From Malurus cyaneus samueli (Eukaryota; Chordata; Aves; Passeriformes; Maluridae): 64,000 nucleotides of DNA. The notes under the pieces were generated by a model. That model was not told the DNA's origin and searched no databases. It saw only the letters and a program-made list of their open reading frames with translations. The stretch lies in NCBI GenBank assembly GCA_009741485.1, contig CM019238.1:9033477-9097476 (forward strand). The letters are read 5' to 3'. A program made the translations under genes and the position numbers. Below, one piece after another: positions 49,123-63,000 of this stretch (position 1 is the first letter of the stretch; every line of letters begins with the position of its first letter).

Positions 49123-51004
49123 GGCTCAGCTGGTACCTGACCAAATAAATGCCTTTTCTTCTCAATATATTCTGAAAACCACTGAGCTGTGCTTGTATCA
49201 TTTTCCTTCCCATATGAAAGGAAGCCCCATTTTCTCGAATGTAGAAAAGTTTTGGAACCAGAATTAGGCAGGGAAATGTTTGAAGAGAAGGGATCGGGGA
49301 CTGGTTTCTCCCAGTGGCAGGGGCTCTGTGTGATTAAACCAGAGCCGGTGTCTGACCATGCCCCCATCCCCCATTCAGACACATTTCCCATCATTATCCC
49401 TTAACCCCGCAGTTTCCAGTCCCCCTTAACAAGGCTGCATTTATTTATTTGGGTTTTGGCACGACAGATAAAACAAAGCTATTCCAAATTTCAGTCCATA
49501 AATCCCAGTAAACAGATTGGATGGACCTAGATTAAAAAGGAAAATAACTGCAGAGAACTTCTTTTGGAAACAAAATGAAAGGCTTTAAAAGTGATTTGCT
49601 GACATGTCATTTGCTTGATGTCATCCTCCTATAAGTGGGTTATGATTGTTCTCACGAATGCAAAATGATATGCAAATATACCCATCACGTCCCGCTGCTT
49701 CCAATTTTATCTGCCTCTCTCCTAATCTTTTCTTTCCCTTCCCCCAGAGTCTCCCAGAAGCATTTGTCTCACTTGCATTTGTTCCAGAAGCGTTTTGAGA
49801 AGCTTTGTCCTGCTTGCCAGGCCAGGGACAGGGACGAAAGGAGTGGAAAAGGCAAAAAAACACCACTGCACACCTCTCCTGACACACAGGAACGTGTTTG
49901 GTGATGGTTTATGTCTGTCACAGGGCGTGCAGTTTCACTTCTGCCCTTGAAAAACACCTCAAAGACCATTGCGGGCATACATTCTTGCTTGATAATTTTT
50001 CTCTGGTTTTGGTGAACACAGAAAGTTTACGGTCGTCCATCCTCCCTCCCGGAGTGACAGCTTTGCCATCCCAGGTGTTTTGGAGCAAGCAGGACTCACC
50101 AGGACCATCAGAAAGCCTTCCTTAAACACAGAGTGATTTGCAGCACAAAAACAATCTGTGCTCTCCTGCAGGAAAGGAAACTTGAGTGGGGTTTTTATCA
50201 AAGGTGGGGTTTTTATCTCTTACCCTACACAGTGCTACACACAATCCTTAGGGTCCCCAGAACAAAACTGTGCTTGGGGTGAGCCCTCGTTCAAAAATCC
50301 CGGAGTTTGGAGGTTGATGGGGCAAATGCACCCCTGGAGCGCTGGTGAGGGGCTGGGAGCCTGTGCCAGCTGCTCTCCTGCTCTCCCCACTCGGAGGGTC
50401 CCTGCCCTGTTTGTGGAACAGGGGCCAGCTCTGCCCATCCCCTCTGGGGTGTCTGGGGCTGGGGCTGCCTCTGGCTCCTGCTGGCAGCTCTGTGAGGAGC
50501 TGTCCCTAATTAAACAGCTCCATTCCTGCTCATCAGGCTGCCCTCCTCCTGCCTCGGGGCTGGAACTGATGCTGTGCGAGACAGCATCAACTGCAGCTTG
50601 GAAACGGCACATCAGGTGTACACTCACTGCCTTGAAAGGCTTTAAATTGGTTTAGAATTGAAAAAGGGGGAAAAATCCACCATGAAAGACACAGATATAG
50701 CTGTAAAGGGCTGAATGCAAATCACTGCACGGAGCTGAACTCATCATGAAGTTGCTTTAGGACTTTGCAACGCACACCCACAACATTGGGACACAGAGGC
50801 TGATAATCATCTGCACAGTGGCCACATTTTAAAGCACTGTCAGATTAAGAAACGTGGCTTTATGTCTGGGTGTCTCTTGAATAACTTTAGGCCTGTTTTT
50901 ATAATGTAGAATCAAATTATTTGAAGCCTTAAGACAGAACTGAACTGTGGGAATTTCGGACACTCTCCACACATCTGTGATCTGTGTTGCTAGTAATTGT
51001 TAAA

Positions 51005-51005
51005 N
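51005..51005. other. Single N at duplication junction
   Basis: One undefined base sits exactly between the end of copy 1 flank and the first base of copy 2, as expected of a contig join or minimal gap. Confidence 0.95.
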
Positions 51006-54000
51006 CTTTGCATACAGAGGAATGAATGTGCTCAGGAGCATCTTGGAGCAGCAGGGTGCAGGGAAATGCTCTCAGAGAGACCCTAGCCCTACAAAGAGAC
51101 CCCAGGTCTGGGGTAACTCGGTGGCACTGGGACACTCAGGGACCTGGCTGGGGCCAGGTGAGGAAGCAGTGGGGGCTGGAGCAGGCACATCGTCCTGTTG
51201 CTGCTAAATGGAGGTGTTTGATTTCAGTTTCCTGCTCTTGTTTGACAGCTAAAACAGGCAGAAATCTCTGACCTGAATTCTTTTCCTACCTCAGAGAGCT
51301 CCTCACCAAATAGGAAGGGGTTTTCCCCCGCCAGGAAATTGTATTGCAAACTTTAAAGTAAAATACAATTCTGGTTTTAGTTTAATTCAGTTAGATTTTC
51401 CATTAATACTTCATTAAATACTTGCCTTCTTGTGTTGTTGAAACACTTTCTTTACTATTCTTCCTGCGATATTTTCACCTAAAATTTCTAATAGACAATA
51501 GAATAATTGTCTAACTTCTATGCTCTGTGATAACATGTACATGTTTAACTGAAAAACTACTGAGCAATTATTGAGTGAGAAGAAGGAAAAACTAATAAAA
51601 AGGGAAGAAGTGTGAGAATTCTTGATAGCATGTTACATTTCACAGAAAGATGGGACAGTGACTGAAAAATAAAAGAAAACAGACAAAATGTGCTTTTTGC
51701 TTTACTAAACCTTGTCCAGACTACATGCCAGTGGAACTGTTACTGTTAACTCCCAGGTATTTGAGGTCAGATAATCAGTGGAGTATCAAATTTTTAGCCC
51801 ATTCCCTTTTTTATCAGTCTTACCTCCTGGAACAAATCTTATCTTTCATTCCTAACAGTATATAAATAAGTATATAAATTTATTAAGGTCCAGCTAGTAA
51901 CAATATAACCATAGGTTTGAAATGCCTTCCAATTCAGCATCTGTAACACTGCCTTAATCTTCAAGAAGAAAGAACCAATGATTTTTTAAAAAGTCCCCAT
52001 GTTCCTAATTAGCCACAAAAAGTTAAAAGTAATTTTTATGGAGATATGATTATGTGCTTTCTTTACATGTGTTAAAATGTCATTCTTCACTTCCAATGGC
52101 AAAGCTAGGTAGGGACAAAGCATTTATAGCAATACCATTAAAAAAGGATTCATAATCCATTTGTTCTACACAGTTGGTGCTCTATTAGTGCAGTATATTC
52201 ACTGCTGCCATGATTAGGAGAAATCTAATAACATGAAACTAGATCACTAATTTTTGACTTCCTACTTCTCAGTTTCCTTCAAGGGGTAAAGAGCTGTTTT
52301 ACTGAAACCTTTTAAAATTACATTCATTGGAAATTATATAGTAAAACGCGTTCAGCAGATTATTTCTTCACAGAGAAAGTGTGAAAGTGTGAAATTACCT
52401 AAGCCTAGAGCAGCACTGGGAACAATGCAATGAGCCTTTAGCTCTGCAGTCCTGCTCACCTGCTAGCAGAGATCACCATTTCTCCAGAATATAGCCCCAC
52501 TAGTCTGTAATGTGCATTTATCCTTCCATCACCCACGGGCAGGATTTGTCTCCTTCCCTTCGTTTTCCCTGGTAGTGCAAACGGCTTTCCCTCTTCCCCG
52601 CACTGAACATCACCTCCCACACCTTCACTGTGCTCTCTCAGCTTCAAAGGAGCAGAAACCTCCCAACAGCTGTAAGAAATAAAGTCAGTCCTCCAGCAGT
52701 AGCTCCTCTCTTGCTAAACTGGAGGCATTANTGAGTTTTTTCACTGGATTCATCCTCCCTGGTGCTTCCCCCAGCACAGGCCACATTTCCCTTCCTCTCT
52801 GAGAGATGCAGTCAGGCTCAAAAGAGAGCAGGAGAGGGTGAGCACAGCTCAGGAACCATTGCTGTCTCTAGTCCTAACTATCTAAAAAAATCCTTTTAGA
52901 GTTCCTCTCCAAGCTCTGTCTAAGCGCTACAGGCAATTAAAGGCTGGCTACATGGGAGAGGATTTAATTTTGCAAGAGGACAAGTGGAATGGAGTTATCT
53001 CTCATGAATAACCAGTGCTGGGCNCGTCCCTCACCTTCCTGCGTTTTGTGCAGTCAGACAAAACCGAGCTCAAAATGACATGCAGGGCAATGGATAAAGA
53101 TCACTGTGTCACCACAAAAGACTGCAAAAGGAGAGCATTTTGGGTAAAACAATTCTGAGAAATAAGTGTTTTAGAAACAGTTTGTAATGTAAGATGCAAG
53201 GCACAGGCTTGTGCATACAGTTCTACTGAACTTTTATCTGGCATGCAGGCTTCAGTCATCACACAGCACTTGCTTCCAGCACACATTCCATATGTGAGAC
53301 TATGGCATGTTCAGCTCCCAGCAGGTGCTTCAGAGCCACAAGCTCAGCCTGATTTTACAGCCCGATCTGTAATGATCACCCTGCAAACCATGTCACTTTA
53401 AACGAAGGCTGAGAAATTATCTTCACCATCAAACAACTTTATAACCTTATTTAAACCATTCTTTCGTTTCATTTCTTCCATCTTCAATATTTTTGGTCCT
53501 TTTTTCTGTGCAGATCTTTTCTAAAGATGATATGAAGCACAATGCTGCAGCTCAAATACATGAGACTCCTCTGCCCTGGCTGCTGAAAGGTGTTAATCTG
53601 CAACATCCTCTTCATTGCCTGGCAATGGCAGGATGTGCGAGAAGAAAGGACCTCAGGTTCCAGATCAACCACCAAAAAATTAATAGTGGCCCAAGTATTA
53701 TCCAAAAATTGGAAAGGTCAACAGTCCCACCCTAAATGTGTCTTTTTTTCTTGAAGCAGCAGTTTAGGACATAATTTGCTGACTATCATAACCATAATGT
53801 TATTTAAATTGAATTCATTCTGAATGTAATTTACCGCCAAAGTTTATTGAGCTTATTTTAACACCATAGTGGGAGATTAAAAATTAAACTATCATTTTAA
53901 CTATTTTTATAAAGGTTACATTAGTACTTTTCATTTCTTTATTGCCTTGCTGAATGTCAGGGTGCAGAGCACTCAGTGAAGCCTGACAGTGGCTGAGAGA

Positions 54001-57000
54001 CATAAAGGTCATGCCGTGTACATTTGCTTCAGGAGTTCAACCTTTGCTTCACCTAGAAAACTACTCACAAAATTACTGCCTACAACAAAAATAAATAAAA
54101 GAGGAGGTCGTCCACACCCAGAGCACCAGACACACTGCAAGAAGCTCTGACCTGGGAAAATCCACCAGCCCTCAGAAGTATCTTTCCATTTTAGTTTCAG
54201 TGATGTTTTAAATTCAGACACAGAGCTCACCTGTGCCCACATGGAGCGATACCATCACACCTTCCCACTGCAGCATGAGGAGTTTGCCAGAGTTCCTTTT
54301 GCTCCCCAGAGCCCTGAGATTCTTCTGAGGGCCAGAACAATAATAAATATTAATATCATGCAAATTAACTGTTAACAATACTAAAACACATGATGGCTGA
54401 TTACATAATAGGTGATAACAGCAATTAATTCACACTGAAGAATGTGTCTGCCCTAGTTTTGCCCCAAGCACCCACACACATCTCTTCATTTGTCATTAGT
54501 GCCATTAGTGTCTTAATATAATAATTTAAGAATTAATTTAAAATATGCATCACCAGTTGAAAATATTTTTCGTCCACTTCAAAGGAACAATTTTTTCATA
54601 GTAGGGTTTAAATTGAATTGAGACGTGAAGTATTTGGTTAACAGGGCACTTAACTTTTATTAGAGGTTAGTGTGTCATTTTTACTGCTGTTGCAGTGTTA
54701 AGCTCAGGGTTTTTTTCAGGAGCAGCTCTGAAGTCATTATTATCTGAAGGTGCTTAAAAACTCAGGATGTGAGCAGGAGCAGAGCAGGGGGGTCATTTCT
54801 GATGGGACATGGAAAGAAATGTTATGGGTCCAAACTCTGAGGGCAGAGGGGCCACTGCCACCACCCAGCCACGCTTGGCACAGGGCACTGAGAGCCCTGG
54901 GGCAGCACCACAGAGCCCAGCTACAAACCCAGAGCTTCCCAGGGCCTGGTTTTAGGATAAAAAGGCATTTGGGGAAGTGTTCATGCTGCGGAAGGCGTAC
55001 AGGCTGAGACACTGAAGCTCTGGATGAGCTTTTTGGTCGCTGCTCCTCCTGCACAATCAGCGCAGGTGGAACAGAGAGCAGAAACCAAAAACAAAGGAAA
55101 TCCTGCACAACTGGCTGAGAAAAATGTTCAGCAAGGTGCAATATCCACCCTGGGCCAGGCCAGTTTGGGCTGTGCAGCCCTCCTTGCACAGGGAACGCCT
55201 GTCCGTCCGCACCGCGCGCCCCGAGCGGTCCCACACCTCGCTCTGTGCATCGTGTGGTTTGTGTTTGTTAGTTTATTTTTGCTTCTGTTTCCACAAGGTT
55301 TGACACGAACACAAAGGTGATCAACTGTAAAAGACAAGTGTTGCACAGCCCTGTGAAAACCAGGGCACCGTAGCCTTCAGCACAAGGCAGCCCAGGAGCC
55401 TCCTGCACCACGCCGAGCTCCAGCTGAGCAAACTGAGCTGCTCTTGCCAATTGAGGGCCTTTCCCTGTCATGTTCAGCATTTCTGATGATGGCTTTTTTG
55501 GCTGTTTTCTTTCTTTACCTGGTTCATCTCTTTTTCCTGACTATGCCTTTGCATAACATTTCTAGTGCCCTGGACATCTCCATGCATTATCAGCTACAAC
55601 GGCCTGCAACTCCTGAATGTGCTCAAACCTGAGTTTATTCTCTATTTAGCATCCCAAGTAAATCAAGACAATTTTTAGACCAAAAAGTCTATCTTTTTGA
55701 ATTTCCAGTATATATAAGTCCAATCAGTGAACCACTTGGGCCTGGTAGAAATGCACAAGCCAAAACCCTACAGTTCTGTAGGCGCTTTTTCTCCAGTTCT
55801 ATTTGTTCTTCATTACAACAGCGCAAAACATTGGAAATAAAAATGAAGAAGACAAATTAGAGTCTGGTTAGCAAGGGAGATATAAGCTAATACCAGCCAC
55901 TGTTACACTTCCGTATGCTGCTTAATGAATCAATGCTGGCAGGAAAAATGATTGCTGGTGCCTGAGGCACTTAATAACAGTGTGTAACATAACATGCATT
56001 TCCCTTTAGGTGTCACTCTAAAAAGTTGGTATGGACAATTTCTGTTTCTAAAGTAATGAGAGCAGAGGGTGATGCTGTCAGGATGAGGAATTTTGGTAGC
56101 ACTGTGTGAAGCTGCAGGAAGGCAGCCAGCTCGTCGTGTGGCTGGGCAGGACCTGGGGGCAGCAGGGTCCCCCAAGGCTGAGGGCAGCAGTGTCCTCCCC
56201 ACCCTGGGCACCACCAGAGACCCAGCACCACTTCCAGCTCCAGAGATGGTGGACAGGTTTAGAAATGAGCACAGGAGCTGCTGGAAATGAAACAGCAATG
56301 AACACGAACAAATCACAGCGCCTGGAGCTGCCTCCCGCCAGCAGATGCTGCAGATGTTGGGATGCACAGCTCACAGCTAACAGCATCCACCTGAAAAAAA
56401 AACTTCATCTTTGGCTCCATCCTCATCACCCCTCACACATTCCTCACACCTGGGGCTGTTGGGCTTTTCTTTGGCCTCCACCTGGCAGCTTCTCCTGTGC
56501 AAGTTCAGCTGTGGAAGGAGCCATCATTCCTCCCCATCTGTGGCTGCCTCCTGTGTGCCCAGACATGCTCTCCAAAGCATCCTCATTTCTATGAACAGCC
56601 TGTAATCAGCACTGGAATACTTTAGGATTCATTTTAGTGAAGTATGTAAGGTTTGAATTGCATTCTCTCATCTGGCAATTAATGCTGTGAAGAGATCCTG
56701 CCCAGTGTAACAATAGCTATAAAATTGCTTCAGTTACATGGGATGCAGAAGGAAGAAATTACACGATATGATCATCACTATTATTTTTACTTTTTTGGTT
56801 TTGCTTCTGCTAAATCTTGTAACATCCTCCATGAACTTATTTCCTTTCAAAATTACTTCCTGGCAGAAAAAATGGAATTAAAACTCTGAAAGGGACATCA
56901 CACCATTTCAGAACGAGTCAAGGTCAGCTAGTTACTTTTTCAAGTACAAAACACCACAGTGCTCCCTGCCAGCCAGGGAGAAGCTGCCTGCACTCCTCTG

Positions 57001-60000
57001 TCTGCACATTCTAGTCTGGGCAATGAGGGAAAACAAACAAGAGGAAATGGGAGGGAGCAGCATGGTACCAGAAACACCATCTGACCTGGTGCCATGGGGG
57101 ATCAGGTTTAAAGACTAATTTCTTATGAGTTGCAGTGACAGAATCTTAATCATATTGGGATGGCAAAGGGGCACTGCCCTGCCACAAATCTCCAGTGCTC
57201 TCTCAAATATCAGCTCCACAGCGACAGCAGCTGCAGCCACTGGTTTGTGTCCTTTGACTAGAAGCCAGTTTATACAATTAATAACGCATCCCTGCCCAAT
57301 CAACAGAACGATCCGTCCTTGCCCCTAGGTACTAATCATGTGTCAAGACAATTAATTGCTGAGATGTACTATGTGAGGAAGGTTGCCCTTAATGTAAAAT
57401 GTGGCAATTTTTCTGAAGGGCCCAAGGCGACGATCATCTGAATATCCTTCTTTACAGTAACGCTACCCTCTCTAGATGAGAGGAGGACTTAGTCAACACG
57501 AGACCTAAAAGCAAACCTCCCTCTGGGTTGGAGCCCACGAGATCCGGAGCACCCTGCCACCTCCCGCCGAGCAGAATCACGCTCTTCAGCAAAGGTTACA
57601 ATTTTCCACTTACATTGGATCAAAAGTCCCTGAAAAGCTAAATTTAAATGCTGTTCACAGCCAAGGGTTTTTAAGGTTTTTTTTCTTCTCCCACCAACTT
57701 TCCTAGTTCTCAAGAAGGGTTTCTCTCGCAGAAGGCTGGTCCAGCACCTGGGAGGGCTGGCCATTGATTTTCACAGAAAGATGATCAGATCCCCCATTAG
57801 TCAGCATCCCACTGGGTGTGTAATTGCCTGCAGACGAGGGGAGCCAGCAGGGAGCCTGAGGACACAGGTTTGGGCATGGAAATGACTCAATATGTCAAGG
57901 TACTCTTTGGTTCACTTTGTCTACCCTTCCTCTTCTTTCTCCAAGGAAACGGGACAATCAGGGGTGTGCAAGGAGGGCTGAGTCCTCCCCAGTGACCCCC
58001 TCCTTGCTTCAGCCTCTTGACACCTGCTCTGGCTCTGCTCCACACCGTCACCTGTGCAGGGACAGCCTCCCCAGGAGAGGGGGACAGCTCAAATGGTGAC
58101 AATTAGACAAGGAGTAACAACAAGCTCTGCCCATCTGCAGCCCGGCTGTTGCCAGGGCCCTTCTGGGCAGGAATCAGCCCCGTCAGCAAGAGCTGTGGCA
58201 GAGCCTGGGTGACTGGGAGTCGCTCTCTCCCCACTGCCTCACCTTGTCTTTTGATTTTTCACTTTGACTCATTGCTCCCAGTCATCCTTGTCATCAATAA
58301 TAAGAGGTGCTGAGGCACATTTAACAAATGCGTGCGCTTAATCATCTTGGTATCTGAGAGGAGGTGTGCAGATAAGAAGGGCTGTTATCTCCATCTCACA
58401 GGGCACTGTGAGCGCTCCAGGGCTGCACAGGATGGCTGCAGCCACACCAGCTTCCAGCAGCACCGTGCAGACACTCCTGGTGCACAAAAAAAGGGGACAA
58501 AAGCCCTCCAGCGCTGCGCTGGGTGGATGTAACCTCACTCAGATTTGGTGAGTCCCACCAAATCTGCCATCGTAGACTCAAGACAACCTTCCCCCACTCG
58601 GCTGTAGCTCTCCTTGGCTCCAGCAAAGGCTGCAGAAGGCTTTCCTGGCCACTTTGGTGCGTGCCATTGCCATTCCACCCTGCCAGGAACGCGTGGCTCT
58701 CCTCACCCCACTGCCAAAGGCCGCCCGTCCCCTCACCATCGGCTCCTTTCACCTACAAATTGCACTCATAACACGAGAGCCAGGCCAGAATTCCCCTGAG
58801 AGCCTGCAATGACATTTTTCAGGATCTGACAATAAAACACCACTTGTGCTCTGCCTCTCATCTGTTCACCCGTTCAGTTAAGCTTTCACCCTGTGCATTA
58901 GAGAAATGAGTCATCTCCACCATCTCTCATGCACTCGCATTCACAGTACCTTTCCTTAATCTTCAGTTTTTCGCTATCACCTGAAATATATGCTCCTTAA
59001 TATCTAATATTACTTTATGGGAAAAAAACACTAAAAAATAAATCACGGTTATAACGAGAAGCTTCCAAAGACTCTAATCCTAAAATGCACTCCTATAATA
59101 GCACGAGGGAATCTCCACGCTCGGAATTAAAAGGATAATTTTTCAGTGCATCCCCAGTTTCCCAGATACACACAACTCTTCATTTTCACCTGCAAATGAC
59201 TCCATAGATTAACAGAGAGACAAAACTCAATCAAGCATGTCTGTCATTGCGATTATGGCCTGGCTGTAAAGCAATTTCACAGAATGGGAGAGAACCATGA
59301 TATACCTACCACAGCTTAAAAGCCTTCTTCATTGCACCAGATTTACATAACTTTATTCGGTGTTGTAGATTAAAGGTTCAGAAAAAATTCATATTTACCC
59401 ATAGGGATGGGAAATGAGCGAAGCCGTGACACCGGGGGTAGTTTATCATTTGAATTGGGTTTTGCACCTGCAGAATTCCCCTCTAGCTTTTTGGCAACAT
59501 CCTGTGGCTTCCACAGACCCAAAAACTGCAAGGGACTATTAGTGTATTTGTATTTTCTATCTAATAAAAAATAGTAGTAAGCTGTAAAGATTGAATTAGA
59601 GACCTCAGTGGTTTTTGGGCTTGACTCAGGCTGTGGAGTTTGGTGAGGAATGTAGCCCTTAATTCTCCAAGGAAAATGAACAAAGATCCTTGTGCTCTTT
59701 TCCACTTGAAGACCTTCCAGAGTAACTTTAGTACATTTTCAAAAAATTGCCCCCGGTGGCAATTTTGGAGCCATATCTATCAATTCAGGTTGCCATGTAC
59801 AGCCATTTGCAAATTCTGACATGCCCTCAAATCCTGAATCTGACTTAACATTTCTTCAAGCAGTTTCTGACAGTTTAAGCAAGAAATGCAGACTTTTGAA
59901 ATGAGAACTGAAATTCTCACTCTTGTGAAAACACTGAGTGGTATGAGAGTTGACATGTCAATCATCCTGGCTGCGGAATGAGCGTTCGTGCTTATTTTAC

Positions 60001-63000
60001 TGGGAAATGAGCAGGTGTGCAGGCCAGGCAGAGCATGGCTGGGTGATGCTGCACCCCAGCTTGAAAGGAAATGGACACAAATCGTAGAGTCATGGAATTA
60101 TTTAGGTTGGAAAAGACCCAAAGATCATTGGGTCAAAGATCATCCAGCCATTTACCCAGCGCTGCCAAGTCCACCACCGAACCATGTCCCTGAACCGCTG
60201 CAGGAGGCTCCCCACTGGCAATTGAATGTCCTTTGAAAACTCAAAATAGTCAGCCCTGATTCGGTCAAATCAATGCAACCAAAGGTAGTGTGGAGATTTT
60301 CAAGAAGCTGATCACATTTTATATGGAATGGCTGGATCACATCATTTATAGGGAGAAAGCCACAGCAATTCTTGGCAGTGTGTGACTTGTTCCCATGAGG
60401 GCAAGGGAAAAACCCAGGACCAGGGTTGTCTCTTCAGGGTAGCCGGTCAGGGGGGATGATTTTTGTTCCTTATGAAACTCTTTTTTGCCCTCTTCAACAG
60501 AAAGACAGAAATCTGATGCCGTTTCATTTCGCCTTTCCCCCAGATCCTGATTCTTCAAGGCTGAAGCTGAGTTCCCTGGAACTGTGGTGCTGAAACACAT
60601 ACCTCAGTACTTGGCTGAATCAGTCCCTCTTGAAGTGCAAGGAGGAAGATATTCAAGCTTTCTAACCCAGCAGCACAGCAGGGAAACTGCTTGTCTCTGC
60701 GTGATTGTGTAATTGCTTTTCAAAGAGAGAAGCGAGTCTCTATCCACATTGCACTAACAAACCTCAGAAGTCACTTTGCTCTCCCAGCCTAACTTTCAAG
60801 ATTATTTGTTATGGATAAAAGGAAAGACACTTCTATTTCCATAGCTGACAAGCTTTGCCTCAGGGCATGCATTTATTTTCCATGCTGTTGATCTCTTCCT
60901 CCCTGTATCAGGCTAATTCATCAGATTAATAAAGGACGATTTAGCTTCCTGCAGGGTGTTATTGATCTCTCGGGGAACGTGGCAGTTGTTTGCTATGCCA
61001 CCTTTCCCCTGAGCAAAGGGATGATTTTTAAATATTTCTAATGCTTGAAGGCTACAGCTGGCTCTCAGCAAGCAGCTACAGAGGAGCAAAAGGCAGCAGC
61101 AGAGAGGAAATGTAGAATATATCACCTGAATCCCTCTTTCCCTGCCTCTGTACTCACTGGTGAGTCCAGAGCACACAAAGCCCCAGCGAGGAGTGGGAGT
61201 GAGCACCTGGCTCCAACGAGGGGCATCAGGAACACAAGGCACACCTGGGCTGAGCTGGCACACATTTCATCCACCCACAACAGGAATTATCTGAGAAATC
61301 ATAGATCACCAGGTCAGAAAGGCCCCTGTGCTGGCCTGTCTCAGACCCTGTCAGGTTCTGTTTCAGGAATCTTCATGGATCGTCCAGCACACAGAGTGGC
61401 TCCTTAGCAGTGCTGAAATGCCCCACCAAAATCATTCCTGCTGGATGAGGAGCTTTAATTCTCTGTAATCTCTCAGCTGTTCTCTGGCTCCCTGCTTGTC
61501 TGGGCAGCAATCCCTGCCCTGCAAACACAGCCTGGCTCCTGACTTCCAGGATGCAGGGCTTGATGCTTGACCTCATTAAAAAACAAACAAATGAAAACTG
61601 TTCATTTGTGCCAAGCTAGAAAGCCCAGACGCTCAGACTCAGTGACTTACTACTTCATTCTTCACCTTTTTTCTGATTTAATGTCCCCTGTGGCTGTTTC
61701 ATTTTCCCCCCAAAACCACAGACAGAAGTGTTAAACTGTGACAGAGCAAGACCCCACCAGAGCTAAGCAGACACCAGCTCCCTCGCTCCCCTGTTTGCAG
61801 CTCTGTAAATCCCTTGCCTTGAAACCCACTCAGTATGGACTACATTAATTTTGTATCATTCTAATTCCTTAATCAACAGTTTTGAAGAATCAAATATCCC
61901 CGTAAATTACAACATTATTACCTTTAGCAGTCTAATTTGCAATCTCATTAAAAAGATATGAAGTTCTTTCCTGTAACCCTGCAGTGGATGGAGTAACTCA
62001 GAATAGCTCCCCATCCCTCGTTAGTCGCACCCTTCCCTGTGCTGTTCCGTGGGTGCTCAGATCTGGTGTCAAGCTGGGCTGGCCTCAGCCCTGCTTTCAC
62101 TGCTGCCCATCTGTGATGGCCCCAGCACTGCTGACAAGCAGCACGGCCACTTCTGAGAGCTGTGTGGCCACTACCAGTGACCAGTACCAATGACCAGTAG
62201 CAGTGACCAGTGGTGGCCGTGCTACACCACACACCCAGGGTCACCGTGGGACTCTCCATCCTGCAGCATGACCACAGCTGAAAGTGGTTTCTCCCAAACG
62301 TGACACATTTATTGAACGTTTCTGCATGGATCAAGTGCCTTTTCTGCATTATCAGTGGCTTTTCTGCATTATCAAAAGATCTTTTCTGCAGGGCTCAGCT
62401 GGTACCTGACCAAATAAATGCCTTTTCTTCTCAATATATTCTGAAAACCACTGAGCTGTGCTTGTATCATTTTCCTTCCCATATGAAAGGAAGCCCCATT
62501 TTCTCGAATGTAGAAAAGTTTTGGAACCAGAATTAGGCAGGGAAATGTTTGAAGAGAAGGGATCGGGGACTGGTTTCTCCCAGTGGCAGGGGCTCTGTGT
62601 GATTAAACCAGAGCCGGTGTCTGACCATGCCCCCATCCCCCATTCAGACACATTTCCCATCATTATCCCTTAACCCCGCAGTTTCCAGTCTCCCTTAACA
62701 AGGCTGCATTTATTTATTTGGGTTTTGGCACGACAGATAAAACAAAGCTATTCCAAATTTCAGTCCATAAATCCCAGTAAACAGATTGGATGGACCTAGA
62801 TTAAAAAGGAAAATAACTGCAGAGAACTTCTTTTGGAAACAAAATGAAAGGCTTTAAAAGTGATTTGCTGACATGTCATTTGCTTGATGTCATCCTCCTA
62901 TAAGTGGGTTATGATTGTTCTCACGAATGCAAAATGATATGAAAAAACCCATCACGTCCCGCTGCTTCCAATTTTATCTCTCTCTCTCTAATCTTTTCTT

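Larger units (their letters stand above)
36707..51004. repeat. Tandem 14.3-kb duplication, copy 1
   Basis: From CTTTGCATACAGAGGAATG at 36707 the sequence repeats from 51006 in the same direction, in the same order, as far as the window allows (position 50756 matches 64000). It has no recognisable gene; open frames up to 165 codons recur in copy 2 only because the DNA is duplicated. Copy 1 alone carries the 1071-bp LTR at 41831-42901. The final 248 bases (50757-51004) cannot be compared inside this window. Confidence 0.95.
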